This document shows, piece after piece, positions 37,933 to 46,130 of a DNA stretch of 64,000 nucleotides (the stretch's first letter is position 1; the number at the start of each line of letters is the position of its first letter). Made by a program: the position numbers and the translations under genes. This DNA comes from a virus: positions 1-64,000 of the IMG/VR virus record IMGVR_UViG_3300010392_000400; one strand, written 5' to 3'. The notes beneath the pieces are model-generated. The model had not been told where the DNA came from and made no database searches. It saw only the letters and a list, made by a program, of their open reading frames with translations.

Positions 37933-38804
37933 CCAAGTACCACGTAGTAACATCGTTCTCAGATAAGCTTTGGAAAAGTTACGCTCAACATACTGTCCCT
38001 AGTGTCTACGCTAACCTCCCCGAGGGGGTTGGCCTCACAGTGTGGTACAACGGGGACTATGATCCCAAGTGGAAAGAAGCTCTGCCTGAGGCGGAGTTCA
38101 AAGACCTTAACGCTGTGGCAGACTACCAGTACTACCGCCAGAAGTACAAGGGAGTCCAAGCTCCCGAAGGAGTCGAAGAAGGACACAAGTTTCGCTTCGA
38201 CCACCTTCCCTTCTGGAACAAGGTGTGCGCTCTGTACAAAGAAGCTATGGATTTGTTTGTACACGGTGCAGACTATGAATATCTTGTGTGGATCGACGCT
38301 GACGTTCTTTCCCAAAAGAAAATTCGAATTAAAGACTTCGACCGTTGGACTAACGATGCTGACGTAGCCACCTTGGTACGAGGAAAGCCTTGGAATACTT
38401 GGGACACTGGATTCTTAGCTATTCGTTGGAATGCGCTTAAACTTGTTGAAGAGGTCTTTGACCTGTACATGAGTGGACGTATCTTTGACCACAACGAGTG
38501 GCACGATGCGTACTTGTTCACAGTGATGTACAAGAGATACAAGGAAGACCTTAGGCTCAAAGACCTTAACATGATGTCCTCCTCTGCTCACCCCTTTGAC
38601 TCTTCGATCCTTCCTCCGTATCTCATGCACCTTAAGGGCCCTAGGAAGAAGACCTTGGAAATTCTAGACCCCCGCTCTCTCAACGGGGTGTTTACTTCGC
38701 TCTACACAGGGGTCATAAACGAGAGGAAAGAGACCGTAGGAACCCTAAAGGAAAACGGAGACATTGTTCACCCCAATGGGGGCATAAGGAGTATCTATGA
38801 GTAA
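37929..38804 (+). CDS. Glycosyltransferase-like protein
   Basis: A 291-aa protein with GTG start overlapping the previous TGA (AAGTGACC). The region around YLVWIDADVL (Asp-Ala-Asp near residue 123) is a GT-A DxD motif, followed by WNTWDTGFLAIRW and DHNEWHDAYLF. Similar proteins without assigned substrate are found in marine phage genomes. The duplicated start shows it once overlapped the upstream glycosyltransferase. Confidence 0.7.
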   Translation: MTKYHVVTSFSDKLWKSYAQHTVPSVYANLPEGVGLTVWYNGDYDPKWKEALPEAEFKDLNAVADYQYYRQKYKGVQAPEGVEEGHKFRFDHLPFWNKVCALYKEAMDLFVHGADYEYLVWIDADVLSQKKIRIKDFDRWTNDADVATLVRGKPWNTWDTGFLAIRWNALKLVEEVFDLYMSGRIFDHNEWHDAYLFTVMYKRYKEDLRLKDLNMMSSSAHPFDSSILPPYLMHLKGPRKKTLEILDPRSLNGVFTSLYTGVINERKETVGTLKENGDIVHPNGGIRSIYE

Positions 38805-39348
38805 ATCAAAACTTATCTCAGACGAGTACGTAGCTTTGAACAAAAATCTTCACGCAGATAACCCTCTGTACGGGTCGAAGTCCTGGAAGCAGCTTGAGAA
38901 CGTAGTCCACTCTCTTGACCTTAAAGCAGGAGATACCCTGTTGGACTACGGATGTGGCAAGGCGTCCCTCCAAAGGGAACTTGCCAAGAGAAGTATTAAC
39001 GTAGTTAGCTACGATCCTGCTATTTCTGCGTATGCTAAGCACCCCTCAGAGTACAAAGAGTATCCCTTTGAGTACGTAGTATGTATGGATGTTCTGGAGC
39101 ACGTAGAACCTGACATGCTCCCCCACGTACTCGACGATATCCAAAAGAGCTTCACAAAGAAGGCGTTTATCCTTATCTCCACGGAACCTTCGAATAAGAC
39201 CCTTAAGGACGGAAGGAACGCCCATTTGATTATTCAGGCCCGTAATTTCTGGATGGACAGGCTGGCAGACCGAGGGTTCAACGTAGAGAAGTTAGTAGAC
39301 AATCGCAAGGGCTGGGTAGGTGTCCTTTGCGCCAAGGAGTCGAGCTAG
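38797..39348 (+). CDS. Class I SAM-dependent methyltransferase
   Basis: A 183-aa Rossmann methyltransferase. Motif I is TLLDYGCGKASLQREL, motif II region VVSYDPA, and motif IV VVCMDVLEHVEPDML, as in small-molecule or glycan methyltransferases (UbiG/Methyltransf_23 type). Overlaps its upstream neighbour by 8 nt. Probably acts on a sugar or glycan made by the adjacent transferases. Confidence 0.78.
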   Translation: MSKSKLISDEYVALNKNLHADNPLYGSKSWKQLENVVHSLDLKAGDTLLDYGCGKASLQRELAKRSINVVSYDPAISAYAKHPSEYKEYPFEYVVCMDVLEHVEPDMLPHVLDDIQKSFTKKAFILISTEPSNKTLKDGRNAHLIIQARNFWMDRLADRGFNVEKLVDNRKGWVGVLCAKESS

Positions 39349-39349
39349 C

Positions 39350-40033
39350 ATGGGATTTAAAGTAGCTACAACAGCAGAGGTATACGAAGAACTCCATAGC
39401 AACGGAGCTAGTGCCAGTAGTTCAGTAGATAGGATCAAGGCTATAACTGGGGAGTTAAAAAATGCTTTGGAAAGTGGTGCTGAAGGTGACGTATATGAAT
39501 TTGGAGTATACAAAGGCTCTACTTCGTTGGTCTTAGCAGTATCACTAGCACACCCTGGTATAAATAAGAAATTGTACTTGTACGATACTTTTGAAGGTAT
39601 GCCAAAGGGTGACCCTGAAGTAGATACTAAGATTAAAATTTCCAGAGGGCCTTTACCTGAAGGAGCTTTAGCCTTTTCTGAAGAAAACCTTATAAGTTTC
39701 GTAGAAGAAAAAACTGCAAAGCTAACTGGAAAACCCCCTGCCTTTACCACAATAAAAGGTGACATAAGGGAAACGTACAAAGGGTGTTCTCCAATAGCTT
39801 TCGCTGTTATGGACGTAGATTACTACGACACTACAAAGTTTCTCTATGATACTATGGCACCCAATCTTTCCGTAGGTGGCGTTGTATACGTAGACGATTA
39901 CTTCAATTGGGAGGGAGCTAGGAAGGCTACTGATGAATTCTTAGACAAAAACACAGAATTCGAAGGGTACCTTGTTCGTCCTAAGTGGTTCTTTATTCGG
40001 AGAAAATTGAAGGGAAATTCTAATGGGGTTTAA
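39350..40033 (+). CDS. TylF/MycF-type O-methyltransferase, inserted gene
   Basis: A 227-aa protein beginning MGFKVATTAEVYEEL. Motifs VYEFGVYKGSTSLVLAVSL, LYDTFEGMP and AVMDVDYYDTTKFLYD with a downstream VVYVDDY match TylF/macrocin O-methyltransferases. ATG 39350 lies 1 bp after the previous stop. The first 15 bp (ATGGGATTTAAAGTA) are repeated, with one change, at the start of the next gene (40023). Codon use is more A/T-rich than both neighbours. Confidence 0.78.
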   Translation: MGFKVATTAEVYEELHSNGASASSSVDRIKAITGELKNALESGAEGDVYEFGVYKGSTSLVLAVSLAHPGINKKLYLYDTFEGMPKGDPEVDTKIKISRGPLPEGALAFSEENLISFVEEKTAKLTGKPPAFTTIKGDIRETYKGCSPIAFAVMDVDYYDTTKFLYDTMAPNLSVGGVVYVDDYFNWEGARKATDEFLDKNTEFEGYLVRPKWFFIRRKLKGNSNGV

Positions 40034-40601
40034 AGTATCCCAAGAACAAGAGGAGATCGAAGCCCTCCTAAAAGAGGTCGGAGAGATTTCTTCGTACTTG
40101 GAAATTGGTTCGTACGCTGGGGAATCCCTTCTGTACGTTTACAAGTACCTTAAGGAAGGCTCCACTGTGGTCTTGGTAGACTTGCCTGTGAACCAAAAGG
40201 CTAGGGACCACCTCATGAAAGTCATAGAGACCCTAGGTAAAGCTGGGATCACAGTTCACCTTATCTCAGGGGACTCCCAAGACCCCTTTATTATAGAGAA
40301 GGCCAGAGAGTTTGCTCCTAGTGGGTTCTACGACTTAACTTTTATCGACGGTAACCACGACTTTGATTACGTTGTGAAAGACCTTCACGCCTACGGCCCT
40401 ATGTCCAAACGTATTGCTATGCACGACATTGACCCTAGGGCTATCAAAGCTAACAAAGCTAAACACGGATACGAGAAACCGAGTGCCGCCCACGTATGGC
40501 AAGTTCTTAAGATGTCTGGAGAGACACAAGAGTTTATTAAACAGGGATCATCCAAACCTAGAGGTCTGGGATTACTAAGAGGAACAAGTATAAGTGCCTA
40601 A
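40023..40601 (+). CDS. Class I SAM-dependent methyltransferase
   Basis: A 192-aa protein with ITSYLEIGSYAGESLLY-type motif I (sequence EISSYLEIGSYAGESLLYV, landmark LEIGSYAGES) and FIDGNHDFDYVVKDL near residue 105, the pattern of cephalosporin-hydroxylase/CmcI-like methyltransferases. Starts MGFKVSQEQ, sharing its first five residues with the inserted TylF-type gene. Overlaps it by 11 nt. Confidence 0.72.
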   Translation: MGFKVSQEQEEIEALLKEVGEISSYLEIGSYAGESLLYVYKYLKEGSTVVLVDLPVNQKARDHLMKVIETLGKAGITVHLISGDSQDPFIIEKAREFAPSGFYDLTFIDGNHDFDYVVKDLHAYGPMSKRIAMHDIDPRAIKANKAKHGYEKPSAAHVWQVLKMSGETQEFIKQGSSKPRGLGLLRGTSISA

Positions 40602-41418
40602 AACACCTGAAATAGAACTAGAGGAAATGCTGGAGAGGTTCAAAGCGGACCACGAAGCTAAAGGACTAGCCCTCTCTACAGAGACGAAATACTCTGGGGG
40701 CAAGGTATCTGAGAGTAACCCTCTGCGTATTGTAACGTGGTTTTGGAACGACCCAGAAGCTAAGAACCTAGCGTTCTTTGAGTGGACCCCAGACCACGTC
40801 CATAAACTTGCCGCAGGGTTCAAACGGCACCTTAAGATTCCTCACGAGTTCTGTGTTGTGACAGACAGAGGGTCTGAGCTAGACGCTAGTAAGGTCCGTA
40901 TCATCCCTATGTGGGACGACCTGAGAAACTGGAAGAGGTGTTACACACGACTCAAAGCCTTCTCCCCGGAGATGTACAACACCATAGGTCCACGGTTTGT
41001 CTCGGTAGACCTAGACACCCTGATCGTAGGGGACATCACTTCGATCTTTGATCGCCCTGAACCCTTCGTAGGGTACCGGGATTCCAAGAACCCTCTGTGT
41101 TACTCAGGGGCTTTGTGGATGAAGGACTACGAGGCAGAGAACCAAGTCTGGGAGACCATACGCCTCGTACGTGCCTTGGACCTTGGGGAAGCTCGGTACG
41201 TAGGGTCTGACCAGTGCTGGATTACTACGGCCATTGGCCCTAAGTTGCGCCCACGGTGGTCGAGGGAGGACGGTATCTACGACTTTTGGAATATCGAAGG
41301 GTTGCCTAAGCTCCCTGAGAATTCCAAGATCATCTTTTTTAACGGTATGACCAGGGATATGTCTATGAAGAAATTCCAAGACACTTGTCCTTGGATCGAA
41401 GAACACTGGAAGGAGTAA
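40594..41418 (+). CDS. Glycosyltransferase (GT8-like)
   Basis: A 274-aa protein, GTG start overlapping the previous gene by 8 nt. FVSVDLDTLIVGDITSIFDRP near residue 140 is the DxD-type metal site; SGALWMKDYEAENQVWE and GSDQCWIT blocks fit sugar-nucleotide transferases. It has a 40-residue helical N-terminal extension. Substrate unknown. Confidence 0.72.
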   Translation: MPKTPEIELEEMLERFKADHEAKGLALSTETKYSGGKVSESNPLRIVTWFWNDPEAKNLAFFEWTPDHVHKLAAGFKRHLKIPHEFCVVTDRGSELDASKVRIIPMWDDLRNWKRCYTRLKAFSPEMYNTIGPRFVSVDLDTLIVGDITSIFDRPEPFVGYRDSKNPLCYSGALWMKDYEAENQVWETIRLVRALDLGEARYVGSDQCWITTAIGPKLRPRWSREDGIYDFWNIEGLPKLPENSKIIFFNGMTRDMSMKKFQDTCPWIEEHWKE

Positions 41419-41421
41419 CTT

Positions 41422-41637
41422 ATGGGTAGCATCGAATGGGATTGTGCTGGTAAGACAGCTTTGTTTTTTGGAGGGATACTTCTTTGGCCGATTGGGCTTG
41501 GCTACGGAATAGCCACAGAAAACAGGGCTTTGCTATTACTTCTCATAGCTTCCCTTATACTAGGAGGTATAGGAGTACTCGCTGTGAACTTTTATCGAAT
41601 TTGTGCCAGAGAAAAGAGGATTAAAAACCATGACTAA
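41422..41637 (+). CDS. Small two-helix membrane protein
   Basis: A 71-aa protein with AAGGAG upstream of ATG 41422. Spans at about 12-30 (ALFFGGILLWPIGLGYGIA) and 36-56 (ALLLLLIASLILGGIGVLA), and a basic C-terminal tail. Stop overlaps the next ATG region by 8 nt. Unknown. Confidence 0.6.
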   Translation: MGSIEWDCAGKTALFFGGILLWPIGLGYGIATENRALLLLLIASLILGGIGVLAVNFYRICAREKRIKNHD

Positions 41638-41947
41638 CGAAGTAACCAATACCCAAGGTATCTGGATTGAAACAGTATGTGTCCCTCTGCCTTCCGCCGT
41701 AGTTGGAGGATTTGACCCGAAGGGCCTTTGGGTTATCACGAAGAAGAACGAAGAACCCCCTATGCCTTTAATGGGTTCTGCCCCAGATGTTCTCCATTAT
41801 GATATCTCAGGTCAGTGGCTCCCGTTCAGTGAGAACACTTTGTTCTTTGAAACACCGGAGCAAGCTGAGAGATGTGCTAAGAAAATCTTGGCCTTTACCA
41901 AGGAAACACGCTCTGTTGAAGAGACTAACGTAACGGAGTTGAATTAG
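41630..41947 (+). CDS. Hypothetical protein
   Basis: A 105-aa protein starting at ATG 41630 (AGAGGA upstream), 8 nt inside the previous gene. No recognised domain (GIWIETVCVPLPSAVVGG; ENTLFFETPEQAERCAKKIL). The next gene starts on its stop. Confidence 0.55.
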   Translation: MTNEVTNTQGIWIETVCVPLPSAVVGGFDPKGLWVITKKNEEPPMPLMGSAPDVLHYDISGQWLPFSENTLFFETPEQAERCAKKILAFTKETRSVEETNVTELN

Positions 41948-42861
41948 TGGCAGCTAAGCACGTCAAAGTAAAGCCTGTAGACTGTGAGCCCGATGAAGTC
42001 ATAGCACGGAATATAATCCATAATTGCCAGATGATAAAGAACTGGCTTGGCCCGTGTAAGACCCACGACATGCAAGCGTGGTTGTTCTCTGCTGGCCCTT
42101 CCTTAGACTTCGCTACAAAGGAGATGTTTCCAAAGAAGTACTTTGATGGGCTTCCTCGGGACTCCTATCGTATCTTCTGTATCAAACACGCTCTCCCAGC
42201 CCTCAAAGAAGCTGGGGTTATCCCGGACTTCTGTGTGGCCCTTGACCCTCGGGAGATCAAAGGGACCTCTACACACGGGAAACCCCGTGAGGAGCTCTAC
42301 GCTGCTGCCCCTAAAGAAACAACGATGCTCATAGCATCCATGACACACCCTAGCGTTACCAAGTACCTCCTAGATCGTGGGTACAAAGTTGTAGGGTGGC
42401 ACGCCGCCTCAGGAGCTTTGAACTCCTTGTTAGAACAAGGTATCATGAAACAGTGTATCCAACTGGACGGGGGGACTTCTTCTGCTATGCGAACACTGTC
42501 CATTGCCCACCACCTAGGGTTCCGAGAAGCCAACCTTGTAGGCTTTGATTGTTCCTTGGAGGGAGAACCTAAAGAGAACGAGTTACAGCCTTCAGACAAA
42601 CCTGGAGGCCCTGAGAGGTACAAGTACTTCGAGGTCAAGAACCCCAAGGACAAAAGGGATCAGTTTGAGTTCTGGGCCTCTGGAGAGCTAGTAGCCCAAG
42701 CCCAAGATATCGAAGCTGCTTTGGCCAATGCCAAGTTAGCAGACCTAGAGCTAAGGTTCTACGGACTGGACCCAGAGAACAGCTACGGTGGTAACGTAGT
42801 AGAGCACACTAAGAATTTGACTAAGTTCCCTTTATACGAAGAAAGGTTCCCAAATGTTTGA
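41947..42861 (+). CDS. DUF115 / MptE-like protein
   Basis: A 304-aa protein, GTG start in TAGTGG overlap. It has the DUF115 pattern: AWLFSAGPSLDFA (the G-x-GPSL nucleotide-binding loop), CVALDPREI, TMLIASMTHPSVTKYL, DGGTSSAMRTLSIAHHLGF and ANLVGFDCSL. The family includes flagellin-glycan transferase-type proteins and archaeal 6-hydroxymethylpterin diphosphokinase. Within a glycan island a role in sugar transfer is the simpler reading. Confidence 0.75.
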   Translation: MAAKHVKVKPVDCEPDEVIARNIIHNCQMIKNWLGPCKTHDMQAWLFSAGPSLDFATKEMFPKKYFDGLPRDSYRIFCIKHALPALKEAGVIPDFCVALDPREIKGTSTHGKPREELYAAAPKETTMLIASMTHPSVTKYLLDRGYKVVGWHAASGALNSLLEQGIMKQCIQLDGGTSSAMRTLSIAHHLGFREANLVGFDCSLEGEPKENELQPSDKPGGPERYKYFEVKNPKDKRDQFEFWASGELVAQAQDIEAALANAKLADLELRFYGLDPENSYGGNVVEHTKNLTKFPLYEERFPNV

Positions 42862-43084
42862 ATCTCGAAGAAGATTCGGGGACGCCCCCTACAGACCAAA
42901 AAACTTCGGAGACGAAGAGTCCCCAAGAAACTTTAACATCTTAGCTTCCATAGGGGGAACCCTCGTATCAATCGGAGGGCACATGGTATCTTCTAGTAGA
43001 ACTGTGACAAGCCTTGCCCTTAGTAACTTAGGTATTGGTACCGCCCCAGAGAAACGTGAAGGAGAGTACGTTGAGTACGACTAA
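42854..43084 (+). CDS. Small basic hypothetical protein
   Basis: A 76-aa protein with an Arg-rich N-terminus (FESRRRFGDAPYRPKNFG) and a Ser/Gly/Thr-rich hydrophobic middle (ILASIGGTLVSIGG). Overlaps both neighbours. Unknown. Confidence 0.5.
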   Translation: MFESRRRFGDAPYRPKNFGDEESPRNFNILASIGGTLVSIGGHMVSSSRTVTSLALSNLGIGTAPEKREGEYVEYD

Positions 43085-43874
43085 AACTGGACTCGTCATT
43101 GGAGATGCCCACGCTACGCCCTCGATTTCCAATAGGAGATTTGATTGGCTTGGTAACGCTATCCTCGAAGAAAAGCCTGACTTCATCATCAACATAGGAG
43201 ACTTTGAAGACTTTGAGTCCCTTTGTTCTTACGACAGAGGTACCAAGTCCTTCGAAGGCAGACGCCTTAAAGAAGACTACGAGTGTGCTAACGATGCGGG
43301 AAGACGCGCCTTCGGACCCATAGATCGCTATAACAAGCGAAGGGTTTCCAATAAGAAACGTAAGTACACCCCTGACCTCTACCACCTTGGGGGTAACCAT
43401 GCTGAAGCACGTATCAAAAAGATGCTTCAGAACCACCCAGAGTACGAAGGCATCTTCGGGGTCGAAGACGGGGAAATCAACCTGTCCTACATGAAAAGGG
43501 CTGGGGGGCAATACGTACCGTTCCTGGAAACCCTTACGTACGAGGGTATTCAGTTCTCCCACTACTTCTACAAGACTATGCAAAGCTACTCCCCGCCTTC
43601 CGTAGTAGCCATGCTCAACATCACTCGTAGTAGTGCTGTCATGGGGCACAACCACTTAAGGGGCTTCGAGGAGGTTGTCCAACCTAATGGCCAGAGAGCC
43701 TGTGGAGCCTTTGCTGGGTGCTTCTTAGACCACGAGCTCAAATGTGATAACTTCAATTACGCAGGTCCCCAGAAGAAATGGTGGTCTGGGCTCCTTTGGC
43801 TCCACGATGTACAGGACGGGTACTTCGATCCCCAGTTTATGAAGATGAGCAAGGTAAAGGAGTTGTATTCCTAG
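43071..43874 (+). CDS. Calcineurin-like metallophosphoesterase
   Basis: A 267-aa protein. TTG 43071 with GGAGAG upstream gives MSTTKTGLVIGDAHA; a longer frame to 43035 overlaps the previous gene more. Metal-binding motifs appear in order: GDAHA (D-x-H), IINIGDFED (GD), HLGGNHAEARI (GNH) and VMGHNHLRGFE (GHxH). Members hydrolyse phosphodiesters or monoesters such as cyclic nucleotides, UDP-sugars or RNA ends. Substrate unknown; could act on a signalling nucleotide or in the sugar pathway. Confidence 0.82.
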   Translation: MSTTKTGLVIGDAHATPSISNRRFDWLGNAILEEKPDFIINIGDFEDFESLCSYDRGTKSFEGRRLKEDYECANDAGRRAFGPIDRYNKRRVSNKKRKYTPDLYHLGGNHAEARIKKMLQNHPEYEGIFGVEDGEINLSYMKRAGGQYVPFLETLTYEGIQFSHYFYKTMQSYSPPSVVAMLNITRSSAVMGHNHLRGFEEVVQPNGQRACGAFAGCFLDHELKCDNFNYAGPQKKWWSGLLWLHDVQDGYFDPQFMKMSKVKELYS

Positions 43875-43891
43875 GGTTCCTAGGGTATACT
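43863..43891 (+). promoter_or_regulatory. CCTAGG-spacer sigma70-type promoter
   Basis: TTGTAT (43863-43868), 17-bp spacer TCCTAGGGTTCCTAGGG, TATACT (43886-43891). The -10 matches 5 of 6, the -35 4 of 6. The spacer has two CCTAGG boxes as in the terminase promoter at 11087-11115. It precedes the lysis-region genes 43918-46041. Confidence 0.6.
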
Positions 43892-43917
43892 TGGGAGCAT
43901 GGAGGCCCTAAGATAGT

Positions 43918-44772
43918 ATGTCAGTAGTTAAACGAAGACGACCAAAGAAAAACAGACGTAAACAAGAATCCCACAGTGACCGTATGGCTGACTGGGAAAG
44001 GCGTAGTGAGCCTCGGCGTATCCAAGAAGCCCTTGTAGCAGGTAGTATCTACGGCTCTGTCACACCCTCTAACGGTGTACGCTTAGACGAAAACGTAGGT
44101 GATACTGAGTACAACAAAGGTGTCATAGATGAGATACGCAGGCTTAGAACCGAGCGTTCCGAGAGAGCAAGACGAAGAGGACGAAGTTACCAAGAAGGTG
44201 GCCCAGTCTCTAACGCAGATCGTTACCACGCCCGTAAAACAAGGGCTGGCGAGGCCCCTGATAGTCCAATGACAGACAGAGACCTTGTCATGCTCCTTCG
44301 TAGAGAGGCTAGTCGCAATCCAGAGAGTCCTCGTCCTAGTGTTCCTAGACACCAACGTAGAATGGCGCAGGAAGAGCGAAGCCCTATCCCCATCATACCC
44401 AATTCCTCAGGTACTGGAAGGTCTACTTCGTACCCCAACCCAAGACAACCTACTAGAACCCCCGTTGAGCCTCGCCCATCCCCCACCCCTAGGGGACACT
44501 TTAGACCGCGTGTCAGGGACCACGCAGACTCAGTATCACAACAGATGCGCCGTAACCTCAGGTCCTTTGACAGGGACCACTTGGCAGACAGCGCCCAGGA
44601 ATGGCTAAGTCGCCCAGACCTGAGTGACGCAGAACGCAGGTACTATGAAGACCTTCTGCGTAGAACTCGCCCCCTCCCTAAGACGTACCCCAACGGGAAC
44701 ACGGGTGGCGGAGGTGGCTATAAGAACGGTGGTCGCGTTAGAAAGCTCATGAGAGAGCGGAAAGGACACTAA
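43918..44772 (+). CDS. Arg-rich protein with DGG-type motifs
   Basis: A 284-aa, very basic, disordered-looking protein (KRRRPKKNRRKQ at the N-terminus; long Pro/Arg/Ser middle). It has two copies of the (Y)xxGGxV motif (SYQEGGPVSN near residue 91 and GYKNGGRVRK near the end) otherwise seen in minus-strand virion proteins. A segment SRPDLSDAERRYYEDLLRR is a probable helix. Function unknown; the motif links it to the virion. Confidence 0.6.
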   Translation: MSVVKRRRPKKNRRKQESHSDRMADWERRSEPRRIQEALVAGSIYGSVTPSNGVRLDENVGDTEYNKGVIDEIRRLRTERSERARRRGRSYQEGGPVSNADRYHARKTRAGEAPDSPMTDRDLVMLLRREASRNPESPRPSVPRHQRRMAQEERSPIPIIPNSSGTGRSTSYPNPRQPTRTPVEPRPSPTPRGHFRPRVRDHADSVSQQMRRNLRSFDRDHLADSAQEWLSRPDLSDAERRYYEDLLRRTRPLPKTYPNGNTGGGGGYKNGGRVRKLMRERKGH

Positions 44773-44780
44773 GAAGGCCT

Positions 44781-44933
44781 ATGTCGTACGTAGAAGAAAT
44801 CAATGAGTGGCTTAGGGACTCTATCCGACAAGATGCTATTGATGCTGGGGTTGACTCTGAAGCATACCTTTGGATTGTCGAAGCCCTTGCTGAGAAAATA
44901 AGGGAACAGTGGAAGAGACCCTCGGATGCCTGA
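44781..44933 (+). CDS. Small helical protein
   Basis: A 50-aa acidic helical protein (YVEEINEWLRDSIRQDAIDA; YLWIVEALAEKIREQW). ATG 44781 follows AAGAAGG. Overlaps the endolysin start by 8 nt. Confidence 0.5.
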   Translation: MSYVEEINEWLRDSIRQDAIDAGVDSEAYLWIVEALAEKIREQWKRPSDA

Positions 44934-45522
44934 TAACTTTTGTAAACCTTTAGAAACAAGGGAAAGTGCTGTGAAATACCCGTATGAGTGGGCTCCGTTT
45001 ATCGAAGCTCTCAAGGAAGTAGAGAACGCAGGGAAAACTGGGTACGATACTCACACTAAAACGTGGATGCCCCATCAGTCCCCCGAAGGTGGTCTACCTA
45101 CCCTAGGGTACGGACACAAGTTGAAACAGAGAGATATAGATAATGGAGATTTGGTCATTACTGGAGCTCGCTATCCCATCTGGGGTTTGCCTGATGATAT
45201 TGTTACTACTCTTCTCATTGAAGATGTAAAGAAGTCCTACGCTACTGCTATGGGGGAATGGAACGTACTAAGTGTCTCCCCAAGTACTCTTTTAGACCTG
45301 AAGTATCGCTCCGTTCTAGCTGCCATCGTATTTAACGCAGGAACCCTTCGGAACTCCAAGGGAACCTTGGGGTGGCCCAAGCTATTCGAAGCTATCAAAA
45401 AGCAAGATGATGCCGAGGTCCGAGAGCAGATGCTTACCTCGTACACCATGCCCAACGGAATCAAGGTCAAGTTAACGAAACGCAGGGATATCCTTGCGGA
45501 TGCCATAGGACTCAAAGAATGA
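44926..45522 (+). CDS. Endolysin, lysozyme-like
   Basis: A 198-aa protein. EVENAGKTGYDTHTK followed by EGGLPTLGYGHKL resembles the E...G...Y-D...P-T-x-GYGH core of phage lysozymes (GH24-type muramidases), with the Glu of ALKEVENAG or PEGG as catalytic candidate. No signal peptide is visible, so export through the holin encoded at 46335 on the other strand is expected. The C-terminus has LTKRRDILADAIG, common to such lysozymes. Confidence 0.7.
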   Translation: MPDNFCKPLETRESAVKYPYEWAPFIEALKEVENAGKTGYDTHTKTWMPHQSPEGGLPTLGYGHKLKQRDIDNGDLVITGARYPIWGLPDDIVTTLLIEDVKKSYATAMGEWNVLSVSPSTLLDLKYRSVLAAIVFNAGTLRNSKGTLGWPKLFEAIKKQDDAEVREQMLTSYTMPNGIKVKLTKRRDILADAIGLKE

Positions 45523-45878
45523 GGGTCCTAGTGTGCGGTGGAAGGGACTTCTCTAATCGGAGGGGTCTCTTCGAAGTCTTGGACAAGCAACATCGCTTCA
45601 AGGAAATTACAGAGATTGTCGAAGGAGACGCCCGAGGGGCTGACCGTATGGCAGGGGAGTGGGCAAAAGAAAACGGAGTTAAGCTCACAGCGGTACCCGC
45701 TAAGTGGGACATCCACGGCAAGAAAGCGGGATTCCTACGGAACGTAGAGATGGCTGATCTTAACCCCGACCTTTGCTTAGCCTTTGAGGGCGGTGTAGGG
45801 ACTGAGATGATGCTTCGTATTTGTTCAGAGAGAGGCATCAAACACGTACACCTTAGAAAGGAAACTAGCGATGCTTAA
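45519..45878 (+). CDS. DUF2493 (YspA-like, SLOG-fold) nucleotide-binding protein
   Basis: A 119-aa protein with the family signature: MRVLVCGGRDFSNR at the N-terminus, VEGDARGADRMAGEWAKENG in the middle, and a KAGFLRNVEMADLNPDLCLAFEGGVGTEMM block (landmark AGFLRNVEMADLNPDL). The fold binds nucleotides and is related to proteins proposed to handle small signalling nucleotides. In a phage it may blunt or sense host signalling, but substrate is unproven. Overlaps the endolysin gene by 4 nt. Confidence 0.85.
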   Translation: MRVLVCGGRDFSNRRGLFEVLDKQHRFKEITEIVEGDARGADRMAGEWAKENGVKLTAVPAKWDIHGKKAGFLRNVEMADLNPDLCLAFEGGVGTEMMLRICSERGIKHVHLRKETSDA

Positions 45879-46041
45879 CAAATACAGTATAACGAAGAAC
45901 GGAAAACACTTCGAAGGCCCTCACAAAAGTGCTGAGAAAACGAAGAAACACCTCGAAAGACTCAAAAAAGAGTCCCCTAAGGACTCTTGGGATATCCAAG
46001 TTCTCGTAGACAGAGGTAGTGGAATCAAGGATTCTTCCTAG
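45871..46041 (+). CDS. Small basic protein
   Basis: A 56-aa Lys-rich protein starting inside the end of the DUF2493 gene (8-nt overlap). Looks like a small beta-alpha-beta unit (YSITKNGKHFEGPHKSAEKT, then WDIQVLVDRG). Unknown. Confidence 0.5.
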   Translation: MLNKYSITKNGKHFEGPHKSAEKTKKHLERLKKESPKDSWDIQVLVDRGSGIKDSS

Positions 46042-46130
46042 TCATTCTGGGTATGTGGAGAAAGCATAGGTTCCCTGTTGCAATGCAGCATTCTCGGTGT
46101 TACATTGAGCTTAGAAAGGAACCAAACCCC

